Of a DNA stretch of 64,000 nucleotides, positions 43,901 through 54,416 are shown piece by piece. Made by a program: the position numbers and the translations under genes. Below the pieces are notes generated by a model. It saw only the letters and a program-made list of their open reading frames with translations, was not told the origin of the DNA and searched no databases. How positions within the stretch are numbered: the first letter of the stretch is position 1; each line of letters opens with the position of its first letter. Origin of the DNA: Albophoma yamanashiensis (taxonomy: Eukaryota; Ascomycota; Sordariomycetes; Hypocreales; Ophiocordycipitaceae); NCBI GenBank assembly GCA_001600555.1, contig BCKH01000003.1, positions 5,924 through 69,923 of the forward strand, written 5' to 3'.

Positions 43901-45381
43901 CAACTTGAACTTTGGACGCGTGGCCAACGGTCTCGCGAGGGGTCTCCTGGCGGGCGTCGGCGACGGTGTCGAAGCTATAGGAGGTATAAACGCACTCATC
44001 AACGGAACTTCCACGGCGCCTACGGGAGCAATTCCCGAATCCAAGTCCACCTTTGATGACTCCGTCGGTGGCGCTGCTACGGGATTCGGGCAGGGGCTGG
44101 GGAGTTCCGGGGTGGTTACGGCGCAGAAGCTGTTTGCTCGCGGGGTCAACGTCTCGCCCCTTCTATCGCCTTCTTCGGCCAACGAGACGAAGCCCAAGCG
44201 CGACATCTCTGTTCTTCGGATTGCTCCGTTTGAGGGGTTCGATGTCGAGCGGCGCCAAGCAGATGTCTCAATCATCCCCGGAGGCCTACCCAACAGCTTA
44301 AACCTATCCCGTCTACTGAGCGCCAACTCTTTGTCCGTCGTGCTGCAAAAGGTTGTGGATATCCTGTCTTGCGAGGGAGTCGGCGGTCTTGGGCTCGTCG
44401 CTCTCGGGTTGGGCAAGAGCGGCGCAATCTCTGGCGGTGGCTTGAATCCGAATGCCACCAACTTCCTCAAGTCGCTTGTCCCCGAAGGAACCATTCACTT
44501 TGTCAACGCTCGGAATACGTACGATATCGATGGGCGGCAAGTCGCCAAGGGTCTCGACGCCTCCCTCACCGCAGCTGCTGGCGGAATTGCCATCAACGGG
44601 ACCAATCTTGTTCCGTTCGCCGTATTCTTGGCCCTGCATGGTGAGCACCTCCAACAACGTCGTTTTGCGTGGCTGACCTGGCGACTCTTTTAGCTCTCTT
44701 CGCGATCGTTGCCCTGGCCAACCTGTTGCCGTTGGCTTTGACACTCCAGGGTCTTCGTAGCATCCTGGATCGTATCAAGATGGCACACGTCCTGCCCGCC
44801 TGGACACCCAAAGCGACCAAGCTCATATGGCTCGTCGGCATCCCTCCGTCAGCCATCCTGATTCTCGTCTTCGGTGTCTTGCCGGCGTCCAAGTCGGCGC
44901 ACTTCCAGACGGCTCATGGCGTACGTCCTATATCCTGGTCTTGCGCTCAACCTGTGCAATAAGTGTGTATTGTCGCAACTGACGAAGCTGTATTCTCTAG
45001 GTCCTCGGCCTCATCACCTTGCTCATCGTCCTGATTGCCATCCCCTTGCATATTCTCTCTACCCAAGCACCTCCACCACCGCCAGGAGCTTGGATGAACA
45101 TGAATCGCATAACCGTCGCCTCTCACGGAGCCAACCAGCTCCTCCTCATCCTCATCCCCTTCACCATAACGACAGGTTTCGCAGATCTTAGTAGTATCAC
45201 ACTATGCTTAACGCATGTGCTGCCGTTTGAGCTTGCCGTCGGTGTGGGAGCCAGCCTAATGCTCACGCTGGTAATTGGCCAAGCGGTGAGCAGTACGGAC
45301 CTTTACATTGCATGGCGGGCAGGCAAGAAGAAGAAGATCGTAGGAACGGTGATTGAAAAAATATCAGGAGGTCGTGTATAG
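40974..45381 (+). CDS. Secreted Gly-rich repeat protein fused to a polytopic (cytochrome b561-like) membrane domain
   Basis: Exons are 40974-44640, 44694-44920 and 45001-45381, giving 1,424 residues. The start was set at ATG 40974 because MPSAAPARRLVCLVVTLLLL...VQG is a clear signal peptide, with cleavage near residue 28. An in-frame ATG at 40926 would add a poor N-terminus. Residues 29-135 are a Cys-poor globular part. KR at 136-137 is a Kex2-like site. Glycine-rich repeats follow: degenerate copies, then seven close copies of 81-82 residues from residue 413 (GFGKGLGDGAAVGLSLR, later FLANGTATKAL), each with an N-glycosylation sequon. Further dibasic sites are KPKR (1073-1076) and RR (1093-1094). 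After the first intron come about five membrane helices with His in LALH, QTAHG, ASHG and LTH, recalling cytochrome b561 heme ligands, and a basic KKKK tail. Full b561 identity is uncertain, as one ligand helix lacks His. Function is unknown; a cell-surface redox or adhesion role is speculation. Confidence 0.8.
42210..43922 (+). repeat. Seven in-frame 243-246 bp coding repeats
   Basis: Unit starts (codon for the first Gly of GxGKGxGDG) are at 42210, 42456, 42702, 42948, 43191, 43434 and 43677. Spacings are 246, 246, 246, 243, 243 and 243 bp, so every change is by whole codons. Each unit encodes a GFGKGLGDG glycine-zipper segment, a Pro-rich hinge, an FASGLTS-FLANGTA segment and a GPGGSL-NLDVGRIAS segment. 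The last copy is the most diverged (GVGKGIGDG), and degenerate copies flank the array. Confidence 0.9.
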
Positions 45382-47632
45382 GTAGTTTGATAGCACAATT
45401 AGTATCTTTATAATGTCACTGTCGGAAACCCTCGAGAGTTCAAATTTTGGGTACGCTCAAGCCACATCCAGGCGTTCTGGCTCGATTTGGGAATGTGGAA
45501 GTAACAATGCATTTAATTACCTACAGCATGCTAACAGACGAGCAACGGGGCAGCTCCGTATCTAATTTTCTTGTGTTGGCCGTGAGCTACAGATGTGCAC
45601 TGGCGAGTGCCTCGTGCAAGGACGGGACAACCCCTTCCCGCACGTGGAGCTCATTTGACCACCAATTGCAGTGCGATCATGGCCTCGAGAACTGAAGAAA
45701 CTGACGTCAGCACCCAATTTGCACATTGGCCATCGTAGTTGTAATCGGTGATAACCCTGTTTGAGGAGCCTGGGGAACATACGTTTCTAAGTGACCTCGC
45801 CGATGCTTTCGTTTCCTCAGAAGGCCGCCATGTCAAACAAGATCCAGCGAGGCACGGTATCTGGAGCAAAGATGGCTCACAGTGCCAAATGAGGATATGT
45901 TCGCGATTGCTAGAGAGTAAGTCGCCGTTTGTCTTCGCCTTTATTGACAGCGCAGCCAAACGGATTCCAGCCGAGCCAATGGAGCACAAAACAGAGCCGC
46001 CAAGGGGGAGGACCCCCGCGCTTACACGTCTGGAGGGATAGTCCTCGGCGAAGCAGCTTCGCACGATATACGTACCTTGTCCCAACAACTATATAACAAA
46101 CACCAGCAAGCTGATGTGAGCGACGAAACGTTACAAGGCATGAGATGCCGGGCTGAACGCTACCTACGTACATAGGTCCGGCCTAAGCACGGAGTGGTGA
46201 AGTATGTAGTCAACAGTCGGCCTCCTTGAATCGTCCCCCGTCGACGTGACACTCGGCAGCGATGCGAAGCCGAGTACTGTAAGCGACACGTTGGAATTTC
46301 AACAGGAGCCCCGGCGCTACCATCATTGGCGGGCGCAGTCACGGTCCGGTCCACGCTGCGTCGCAGCGGAGCACATGCAACGCCGGTGGATCTAAAAGGG
46401 CGCACATGGCTCGGCTTCATCAACATCGCCTTGCGGCTGGAAGCTTGCCCCATCCCACGGCGCAGATCTGTGCGGCCGCCCAAAGACGTGTCAGATGTGC
46501 GCTTGCCAAATTCTGATGCTCGCGGGTGGTGTCCACAATGCTCGACACACGCTGACCATGCCGAGCAGCGTCCTCAGCAGCGGTACCGGGCATTGGGTCC
46601 TACGTGCCACGTCCGACGCTGGCATGTCATCTGTGAGCCTGAGCCGCGTGTGGCTGACGGAGCTGGCGGATGCGTGCCAAGAAGAAGATCGAAGCTGGTG
46701 CAGCGTAATCTTGCACATGCATGCAGGGCGCCTGATGGCGTACCCAACGGCCGGAGTTGCAGGTGATCCTTGCATCGCGGCAGACCCCATTCACGATCAG
46801 ACGTTGCCCACTTCATCCGCACTGATGGCATTCATCGGCAGCAGGGAGGGCATGGACACCTACGCCGGCCCGTCGCTGTTCAAACAGCCCCGGGCGAGGG
46901 CCTCCATCCGCGATGCGCATGAGAAGATTCCTCCACTGTTGGGCCACTATGCCGGCTTCCTCAGCGCGCTGCCTATGACGCGGTTCCTGGCACGCATGAA
47001 CTTTTGACACCATCTGGATCGACTGGGAAAACAGCTCGTGCAATGTCTACCTACCATATTAAGTGGCAAAAGGTAAACGAGAATCTGTTTGCCGATATGC
47101 TCTCTGTTTGCCGGTATGTTCCCTGCCAACCATCTGTGTCGGAGGCCAGGGTCCGTCACAAACCAGAACGGAACTCTATCGGCACCGCGTTCCGCTCCAT
47201 CCCCTACCTTGACGGACGCTCCCTACGACTCGGCTCGCGACGTGCACCGGTGCCCCGACGACCAGGCCGCCATCATGACCCAGATCGAGACCTTGGTGGG
47301 GTTTTGCCGTGTCGCGCCGTCGGCGCCGCGCCCTGGCTGTCTGACGCGCCTCGAGGACTCAACAACCGCGACGCCATCCTAACCGAGGCGTCCGACATAG
47401 ACATCGTGTGGCTTGGCAGCCCAAGCCAGGGCGCAACTGGGAGCGCGTGGACGACAGGCGCCCGTAGATGGGCACAACATGGGGCGAGCCGTCAAGCGCG
47501 GGGATGGGAGTCTGGACGTCTTGTACGAGCACTGCGGCAAGTTTTGTAGTCGGAGAGCTCGATGCTTTATCACGGATTAAGTACATGTATTCCATTGGTC
47601 ATAGATCTACTACTACGTACGTACCACCTAAT

Positions 47633-47643
47633 GTACGGAGTAC
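47633..47643. repeat. GTACGGAGTAC intergenic motif
   Basis: Second exact copy of the 11-mer at 6477-6487. It lies in a cluster of GTAC-containing sequence (CTACGTACGTACC just upstream, CCGTACTCGTACGAG just downstream). Confidence 0.5.
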
Positions 47644-48595
47644 CTAGGTGATAGAAGCTTATCCGTACTCGTACGAGTATTAGCGCCGCAGCGCACGCGA
47701 CCGTAGCTCCACGAGGCCTCCCTGCCCCGGCTCCGGAGGTGCCGAGTTATGTCCGGACCCCCGGCGGCGTTCAGAGTGCTTTTCCTGACCGGCCAGGGAC
47801 GACAAGAACAGCCAAGCCCAAGGAGTCGAGGGGCGCGCTCCGTACGCCGCGGGCGAGTAGTACAATGTGATATTTCCATCTGCCGTCCGCCGCAACGAGG
47901 GTGGCGCGAACGTGCCCTTTCTCAACTCACCCGTCGGCATCTACGCGAGTCCAGGCCGCTGCCAACGGCCCGCTAGCTGCTTCGGGCGGATGGCGTCGGG
48001 CCCAGCACCACAGCCTGAAGGGCGCGGCGCGCCCATTTGTCGACAGCCGGGGGCGTCCCCGCGATTGGGGGTGGGCGCTCGCTTGGCTCGACGCAGCCAG
48101 CCGAGCCAGCGATTTCCGCGAGCCGGGGTCCCGGGCTCCAGGCGGCCAATGGACGGGGGACGGCTGGCGATACGACCCGGGTCGGCCATGGTCGGCCGGC
48201 ACGTCGCATGTGCGTGCGCTCGAAGTGCTTGACGAGCTTACATGCGAACCTGTAGTGGTAATTAGCAGGCCGCCGGGCGCCTGCGCCGCCGGGCACATGC
48301 CTCGAGGCCCGCCAGCAGGCCGACCCGAAGAGGCGCTACTCCGGACCGAGCAGCCAACCTTCAGCTCCGCAATCTTGAACCTTCCGCAGCGCTCCGCGAA
48401 CGGTCGCGCGGTCCAGAAAGCGCGGGCTGCCACCACCAGCAGCGGCACCTCCAACACGTGAGTCAAGCGCCCCCGGCGGTCCGCAGCAACCATTTGGGGC
48501 CCGCCGATGCGCGCTCTCTCTCCCTCTCCCCCGCCTCCCCCCGTCGTCCCGCGCCACCCCTGCTTGCGAGTACGAGCAGGCCAGCTTGGCTTGGC

Positions 48596-48712
48596 CAGGT
48601 AGGTACGCTGGCTTGGCCGGGTAGGTAATAAGCTAGCTTGGTACCTAGGTAGGTAGGTAGGTAGGTTGGCAGGTAAGGTAGGTAAGGGTAGGTAGTTAGT
48701 TCATAATAAGGT
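48596..48712. repeat. GGTA-rich simple repeat
   Basis: An imperfect (GGTA)n tract, including TAGGTAGGTAGGTAGGTAGG near 48645-48665, lies 120-235 bp upstream of the permease start, probably in its promoter or 5'UTR. A shorter tract is at about 60830-60844. Confidence 0.8.
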
Positions 48713-48830
48713 GAAGAACCTCGCCAGCCCACCCCCGGCCGTCCGACATGCTGCTGCTGCTCCTCGCACAGCTCCTCACCTCCCATCCTCCTCTGCCGTG
48801 AGCCTCGAGAAACATCCGACCAGAAACACC

Positions 48831-50565
48831 ATGGAGCACCGCCGACTGTCCAGGGAGGAGCGCCGGCACTCCAGGGAGGAGCGCCGGCACTCCCTCAGCG
48901 AGGCGGCCGACCAGGCGCTCGCGACGCTCGGCTACAAGGGCGAGCTGCCGCGCAACCTCAGCATGATGAGCATCCTCGGCCTGTCGTTTGCCATCATGGC
49001 CGTGCCCTTCGGCCTCTCGACGACGCTCTACATCACCCTCACCAACGGCCAGTCCGTCTCGGTGCTCTACGGCTGGATCTTCGTCTCCCTCATCTCCGTC
49101 TGCATCGCCGCCTCGCTCGCCGAGATCTGCGCCGTCTACCCCACGGCCGGCGGCGTCTACTACTGGTCCGCCATGCTCAGCACCCGCCGCTGGGCGCCCA
49201 TCGTGAGCTTCGTCGACGGCTGGCTGACCCTCGTCGGCAACTGGACCGTCACCCTGTCCATCAACTTCTCGGGCGCCCAGCTCATCCTCAGCGCCATCAC
49301 CATCTTCAACGACAGCTTCGTCGCCAACGAGTGGCAGACGGTCCTGTGCTTCTGGGCCGTCATGCTCGTCTGCGCCCTCGTCAACGCCTTCGGCTCGCGC
49401 TACCTCGACCTCATCAACAAGCTCTGCATCTACTGGACCGCCGCGAGCGTCCTCATCATCATGGTCACCCTGCTCGTCATGGCGCCCTCGCGCCGCTCCG
49501 CCGAGTTCGTCTTCGCCCACTACGACGCGTCGGCGAGCGGCTGGCCCGATGGCTGGTCCTTCTTCGTCGGCTTGCTGCAGCGTAAGTCACTCACTTGCCC
49601 GTCCCCGAGAAGCTCTCGCCCGAGCCGGAAGCGCTGACCGTGTCCCCTCCCCCCTCGCAGCGGCTTACACGCTCACCGGCTACGGCATGGTGGCCTCCAT
49701 GTGCGAGGAGGTCCAGAACCCGGAGCGCGAGGTGCCCCGGGCCATCGTGCTCTCCGTCGTCGCCGCCGGCATCACCGGCATCGTCTACCTCGTCCCGCTC
49801 CTCTTCGTCCTCCCCGACGTGCAGATGCTGCTCGACGTGGCCAACTCGCAGCCCATTGGCCTGCTCTTCAAGACGGTCACCGGCTCCGCCGCCGGAGGCT
49901 TCGGTCTGCTCTTCCTCATCTTGGGAATCCTCATGTTCGCCGGCATCGGCGCGCTGACGGCTGCCTCGCGCTGCACCTACGCCTTTGCCCGTGACGGTGC
50001 CATCCCCGGCCACCACCTGTGGTCCCGAGTCAACCACAAGTTCGACATGCCCATGTGGGCCCTCTTCCTCTCCACCGTCGTCGACTGCCTCCTCGGCTGC
50101 ATCTACTTTGGCTCCTCCGCCGCCTTCAATTCCTTCACTGGCGTGGCCACCATCTGCCTGTCTACCTCCTACGGCGTTCCCGTTCTCGTCAACCTCGTCC
50201 GTCGCCGGGAAGCCGTCAAGGGGTCTCCGTTCCCTCTCGGCAAGATCGGGCCCGTCATCAACGTCATCTGCGTCGTCTGGATCGCCTTCGCCATTGTCAT
50301 CTTTTGCATGCCCGTATCTCTACCCGTCGACGCGAAGACCATGAACTACGCCTCCGTGGTGTTTGCTGGGTTCGCCGCCATTGCCTTTGCTTGGTACTTC
50401 GCCTACGCGCGGAAGAACTTCAAGGGTCCTCCTGTTATCAGGGGCGACTCGCATGACCCGGGGGTCATGGTCGGGAGGCCGATGAGCGGCGCGACGACCA
50501 ATCGGGTTCTGGATGACGAAGCAGCTGCGGCAGCTGCGGCAGTTTTGGAAAAGCACTCGAAGTAA
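48831..50565 (+). CDS. APC-family amino acid/GABA/choline permease
   Basis: This is a plasma-membrane permease of the amino acid-polyamine-organocation superfamily, 551 residues. Exons are 48831-49581 and 49661-50565. The GTAAGT donor and CTCGCAG acceptor join LLQ to PAYTLTGYGMVASMCEE. The core is typical: SMMSILGLSFAIMAVPFGLS in TM1, the conserved loop AEICAVYPTAGGVYYWSAML, then NPEREVPRAIVLSV and TYAFARDGAIPG. Twelve membrane segments are visible. This branch includes fungal GABA permeases and choline transporters (Hnm1-like); the exact substrate is unknown. The N-terminus carries a duplicated heptapeptide SREERRH (21-bp tandem repeat at 48849-48890). The start is the ATG of MEHRRLSREE in a CACCATGG context. 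It converges on the HET gene, whose stop lies 154 bp downstream. Confidence 0.9.
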
Positions 50566-50719
50566 GATGCACTTGTACACATAGGAGGTCATGTTTGAAT
50601 ACGAGACCATGAGTCTTAGGGAGGTCTTGAGTAGCATGCTCAGTAGCGTGATGATTGACAGCTGTGTAAGCCGTGTGCTCCCTAGAGCCATTCCACTCGA
50701 TCGTTTCGGGCCGTAACGG

Positions 50720-52444
50720 TCAACCGCTATCCGCGTTGACGAGCTCGATCTCATAATACGTCCTAAACCTGTACGTTGCCGCTGCGAAGCGAACCGTCAC
50801 GCTCGCCCCTCCCGGCGCCCTGTGCTCCAACGTGAGCGGCGCCCTCCCAGACGCCAACTCCTCCAGCGCCTGCGCCTCGCAGGAGTCGCTGAACGTGTAC
50901 CACGGTCGAGCAAACCCAGGCGGCGTCCCCAGCCTGTTTTCCGGGAGGGGCTCTAGTCCAACGACGAGGTACGCATCTCTGTAGGACGGCGCCGGTACGA
51001 TCCGGTTCGACGGCGGGGGCCGGTCGTCCAGCCTCGAGGAGAGCTTCATGTGTAAGTATCCAACGACCTGTCTCTGGAGCAGGTTTCGGAGGTCGAATAC
51101 TCGCGAGCCCAGTCCCGCCTCCGCTGCTGAAACTTCGAGGAAGCAGTACCGCCCCCTCTGGCCCGTGATGGTCACCGCCTGGTCGTTCTCGACGAATGTA
51201 GCTTCAACGTGCCCCGGTATCGCCACTGGACCCGGATTTGACCCGGACATGAACGTGAACCTCACAGACCGCTCGCCGCGCACACAGAACCCCGCGATGG
51301 GGTCTGACTCCCTCGGCGTCGACCGAACAAAGAGCTGCGAGATTTGCGGCTCTGCACTCGGCACACCGCCGGCTGGCCGTTGCCTCCCGGACGGCTCGCT
51401 GATGGGGATGATCGTGTCCGGACGCACCCTCGCATATTGCGTTTCAAAGTCGGAAAGCCGCTGGAGTGTGATCGTAAACGAGCTGCCGAGCTCGTCCGGC
51501 TCGTCGGCGACGCAGCAGTTGAGCACAGCTACGAACAGAGTCTGCATTCCATCCTCCTCGAGGGGCTGAACCATCAGCGATGTCCGCAGGCCGTTGTTTG
51601 TGATGTCCGTCGGTCGACCTTGGCGATATGCCTTGAACCGGGGGATGGTGTAACGGCCCGATCTCTCAAAGTAGGCCGGCGAGGTTGCCAGGAGCCCCCA
51701 GTACGGCCTCCCGTCCACCTCGTCCGGATCCGCCGTCCAGGCAAAGATGCTTTCGTCGTCTGACTGCCTGATGAATTCTTCTTGGAGCCTCTTGAAGGCT
51801 TTCTGAGCTCCTTCGCCGTAGAGCAGCGGCATATTCACGTCGAAGAGGCCCATCAAGCAGTACGCCATGTCCTCGGGGCGCGTCGTCGCTCTCTTCGATG
51901 CCCACGACATCTTGTTGCAAGCCGGTATCGTGCTGAGATCAGCGCCCAGAAGCACATCTTTGGAGATTCCGGTAATTTTGTGCAGCTCGTCCCGCAGGGT
52001 CAGCTTGTCGCCGATGAATTCCCAGTCTTTGCCCAAGAAGTGCACCTCGTTCGGCGCGATGAGCTCCTGCAACGTCCATCCTCGCGTGAACCACCTGCTC
52101 TCGTGGAGCTCCGAGACCGAAGACGCGTCTGCCAGGTACACGATGCATTTAGCCGCGTTTTGGTACCATCGGAACATGGAGTTTATGGCTTCCGAGAGCT
52201 CGGCGCTGCTGGACTTGTCGATGCAGCAGGTGTCGATCCAGATGTACTCGCAGCCAAGCTTCCTCGCCCGGTGCGCGCTGTTCTCAATCTTGGCGAAGCC
52301 CTTCATTCGCCTGGCACTGCCGGCCAAGACCATGTGCTCGAACGTGACCTCTTCGTCCTCCCATCTGTGCGACAGAACGGCGTAGGCGGGTATCCCGCCC
52401 GGGAAGGCCTCCAATCGGAGGCTGGTGGTGTTCAAAAGCCGCAT
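50720..52444 (-). CDS. HET-domain (heterokaryon incompatibility) protein
   Basis: HET-domain proteins trigger cell death when incompatible fungal strains fuse, and act as effector modules in fungal non-self recognition. This is a single exon of 574 residues. It starts MRLLNTTSLRLEAF, the classical opening; an upstream in-frame start is unlikely. Conserved blocks are YAVLSHRWEDEEVTF, then GCEYIWIDTCCIDKSSSAEL, then SMFRWYQNAAKCIVYLAD, and SRWFTRGWTLQELIAP (all within residues 20-160). ATTRPEDMAYCLMGLFDVNM and PLLYGEGAQKAFKRLQEE follow. The C-terminal 300 residues form a beta-rich domain without a named family and no WD40 or NACHT module. The frame is intact. Allelic partners cannot be inferred from this window. 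Confidence 0.95.
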   Translation of the reverse strand: MRLLNTTSLRLEAFPGGIPAYAVLSHRWEDEEVTFEHMVLAGSARRMKGFAKIENSAHRARKLGCEYIWIDTCCIDKSSSAELSEAINSMFRWYQNAAKCIVYLADASSVSELHESRWFTRGWTLQELIAPNEVHFLGKDWEFIGDKLTLRDELHKITGISKDVLLGADLSTIPACNKMSWASKRATTRPEDMAYCLMGLFDVNMPLLYGEGAQKAFKRLQEEFIRQSDDESIFAWTADPDEVDGRPYWGLLATSPAYFERSGRYTIPRFKAYRQGRPTDITNNGLRTSLMVQPLEEDGMQTLFVAVLNCCVADEPDELGSSFTITLQRLSDFETQYARVRPDTIIPISEPSGRQRPAGGVPSAEPQISQLFVRSTPRESDPIAGFCVRGERSVRFTFMSGSNPGPVAIPGHVEATFVENDQAVTITGQRGRYCFLEVSAAEAGLGSRVFDLRNLLQRQVVGYLHMKLSSRLDDRPPPSNRIVPAPSYRDAYLVVGLEPLPENRLGTPPGFARPWYTFSDSCEAQALEELASGRAPLTLEHRAPGGASVTVRFAAATYRFRTYYEIELVNADSG

Positions 52445-52852
52445 CTTGCTTTCAGGTCTTCGGCGAACAAGCAACTTCAGTCCACGCTCTCCATAAACGC
52501 AACCGCCGTCAACCAAAAAAGGCGCTGTTCATGTCGAGAGAATAGATATAACGTTGGCGAAGCTGAAGGCTTGGTCGTACTGGTTCTGCAGAGCGTGGGG
52601 ATGTCGGGGTTGAATCCAATCGGCTGCGAGTGCAACCAGCCGCATCAGTCTTAATTTCATTAGTACGTACGGAGCAGTGCCTAGCCTCGTCGCTTAAATT
52701 CGACTGCCTCAAGACGTCCGCCGGCCGTGGGCTAGGTCTGCAAAGGAAACATTCAAAAAAGCGCTTCCTACTGCGAGGAGAACGGAGGCCCCGGTCATGA
52801 TGGGTATATTCGTAAATCTATATGAGTATATACAACACGAGCCCGGCACACC
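52445..52852. other. Gap: HET promoter and rrb1 3' flank
   Basis: This 408-bp spacer lies between two minus-strand genes. GTACGTACGGAG at 52663-52674 is a partial copy of the GTACGGAGTAC motif. No gene is seen. Confidence 0.4.
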
Positions 52853-54416
52853 CTAGACGCTGATGGTCCGGAACACGCTGACCTCCTCACCCGTTGCCAC
52901 CAGACTGCCGGTGATCTGAGGATGCCAGTGCAGCTCCTTGACGTCCTTCAGGTAGTGCACAAACAGCAGCTGGGGCGGCACGTCCTTGACGCCCGCCGTG
53001 TCCCTGCTCTCCTCGTCGTCCAGCTCGACAGCCAGGTCCCACAGGGTGACCGTGTTGTCGCCGGCCGCCACCGCCATGATGGAGTCGTCGGTCGGGTGCC
53101 ACTCCACGCTGGTGATCTGCTCCTTGTGGAAGTCGAAGCTCGCGAGCGGCTGCGGCTTGTCGGCATTGGCCTTCCACTGTCGCAGGTCCCAGACGCCCCA
53201 GGTTCCATCGTCGGCACCCGACGCGAGGAGGTGCGACGTCTGGCGGGACCAAGACATGACGTTGACGTCGTAGTTGGACACCTGGACGGTGAGGGCGGGC
53301 TTGCGCGACTTGGAACGCACGTCCCAGATGCGGATGGTGCCGTCGCTGGAGGCCGAGGCGAAGACCGACTGCTCGGACGGCGACCACTGAATCTCCTCGA
53401 CGCTGCCGGTGTGGCCCTGGAACGGCCGGTTGTCCGTGACCCAACCGCCGCCGTCGGTTCGCGTCGTAACGTAGATGAGGCCGTCGTTGTCTCCGGTCAG
53501 CAGCTTGCCGCCGGGGACCGTGGGGGACCAGTCCACCGCGTAGCCCTCGGACTTGTGCGCCCTGATGGTGGAGACGGGCTTGTTCTGCTGGGCCGAGATC
53601 GTGCTCCCGGGGTTGTCGAACGAAGCGAGGTGGGGCGTGACGTCGTGGATGAAGACGTCCGTGGACTCGGTCATGGTGGCGGTGAGGGTCGTAGGCGGCC
53701 TGCCGGGCTCGCTGCTCGGGATCTGGTGGGCGCGGATGCGGTTCGTGGTTGAGTTGAGGGGGATGGACTTGCTCTCCAGGATCGGGTCGGAGTCCTCGTC
53801 GTCGTCGTCCTCATCGTCCGAGTCTTCCTCGTCGCCCTTCTGCATCCTGCTGAGGCCGCTGAACTTGTTGACCAGCAGCTGGTTGTCCTGGGCTTTGGAG
53901 TAGTCGGCCTGCGTGCCGGTGACGGTGTACATGGTGGCCGGGTACGCCTTTCGGTTGTCGCCGAGGCCGTCTCTGACAATGTCGAACGACAGGCACGGCC
54001 AGGGAGTGCTGAGGTTGTGCAGCATCTCGTAGGTGGTCAGGTCGGGCGCCAGGGTCTGTCCGGGCTCGAGCTTGCTGCGCCCGACTATGAAGGTTCCCTG
54101 GTCGACTTCCATGGCTGTGCAATTGGTGCGGTCAGCGGCCGGTCTCGATCAATGTCGCCGTCCACGCGCGAGAAGCAAGCAGGTCGCCAGCACTGCGCCG
54201 GAGAAGATGCTCACCTTCTTTCTCCTCGGCCTCCCTCTCCGCGTCTGGCCTGCCGTCCACGCCGGCCTCTAGAATCTCGTCCTCGCTCTCGAACTCGTCC
54301 TCGAACTCGTCCTCGAACTCTCCCATGTCCTTGTCGTCAATATCCATCTGCTCGGGGCGATCGCCGCCCTTGAGAGGGCCCGCGCCATTCTCGTTGTCGG
54401 CGGTTCGTTTCGACAT
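52853..54416 (-). CDS. rrb1: Ribosome assembly WD40 protein Rrb1/GRWD1
   Basis: Rrb1 (human GRWD1) is the nuclear chaperone of ribosomal protein Rpl3, acting in early 60S assembly. Exons are 54416-54215 and 54114-52853, giving 487 residues. The donor GTGAGC and acceptor GCACAG join EEKE to AMEVDQG. The N-terminus is acidic (EFEDEFEDEFESEDE). Next is the histone-chaperone-type segment (PGQTLAPDLTTYEMLHNLST), which resembles the CAF1C_H4-binding region. A second acidic tract (DEEDSDDEDDDDEDSD) is followed by a WD40 propeller with SEGYAVDWSP, GHTGSVEEIQWSPSE, DGTIRIWDVRSKSRKP, DDGTWGVWDLRQWK and TVTLWDLAVELDDEE. The length matches orthologues. The start MSKRTADNE is the first ATG of exon 1. Confidence 0.95.

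Larger units (their letters stand above)
45382..48830. other. Long gap before the permease gene
   Basis: This 3.4-kb region has no supported gene. A 170-codon plus-strand frame (46495-47007, GTG start) and several GC-rich frames have no family features. It contains a full GTACGGAGTAC motif (47633-47643) next to CGTACTCGTACGAGT at about 47665, and a GGTA tract close to the permease start. Confidence 0.35.

Noticed and set aside
46495..47007. 170-codon plus-strand frame in the 45-49 kb gap
   Set aside because: It needs a GTG start, has no domain signal and is overlapped by equally long frames on the other strand.
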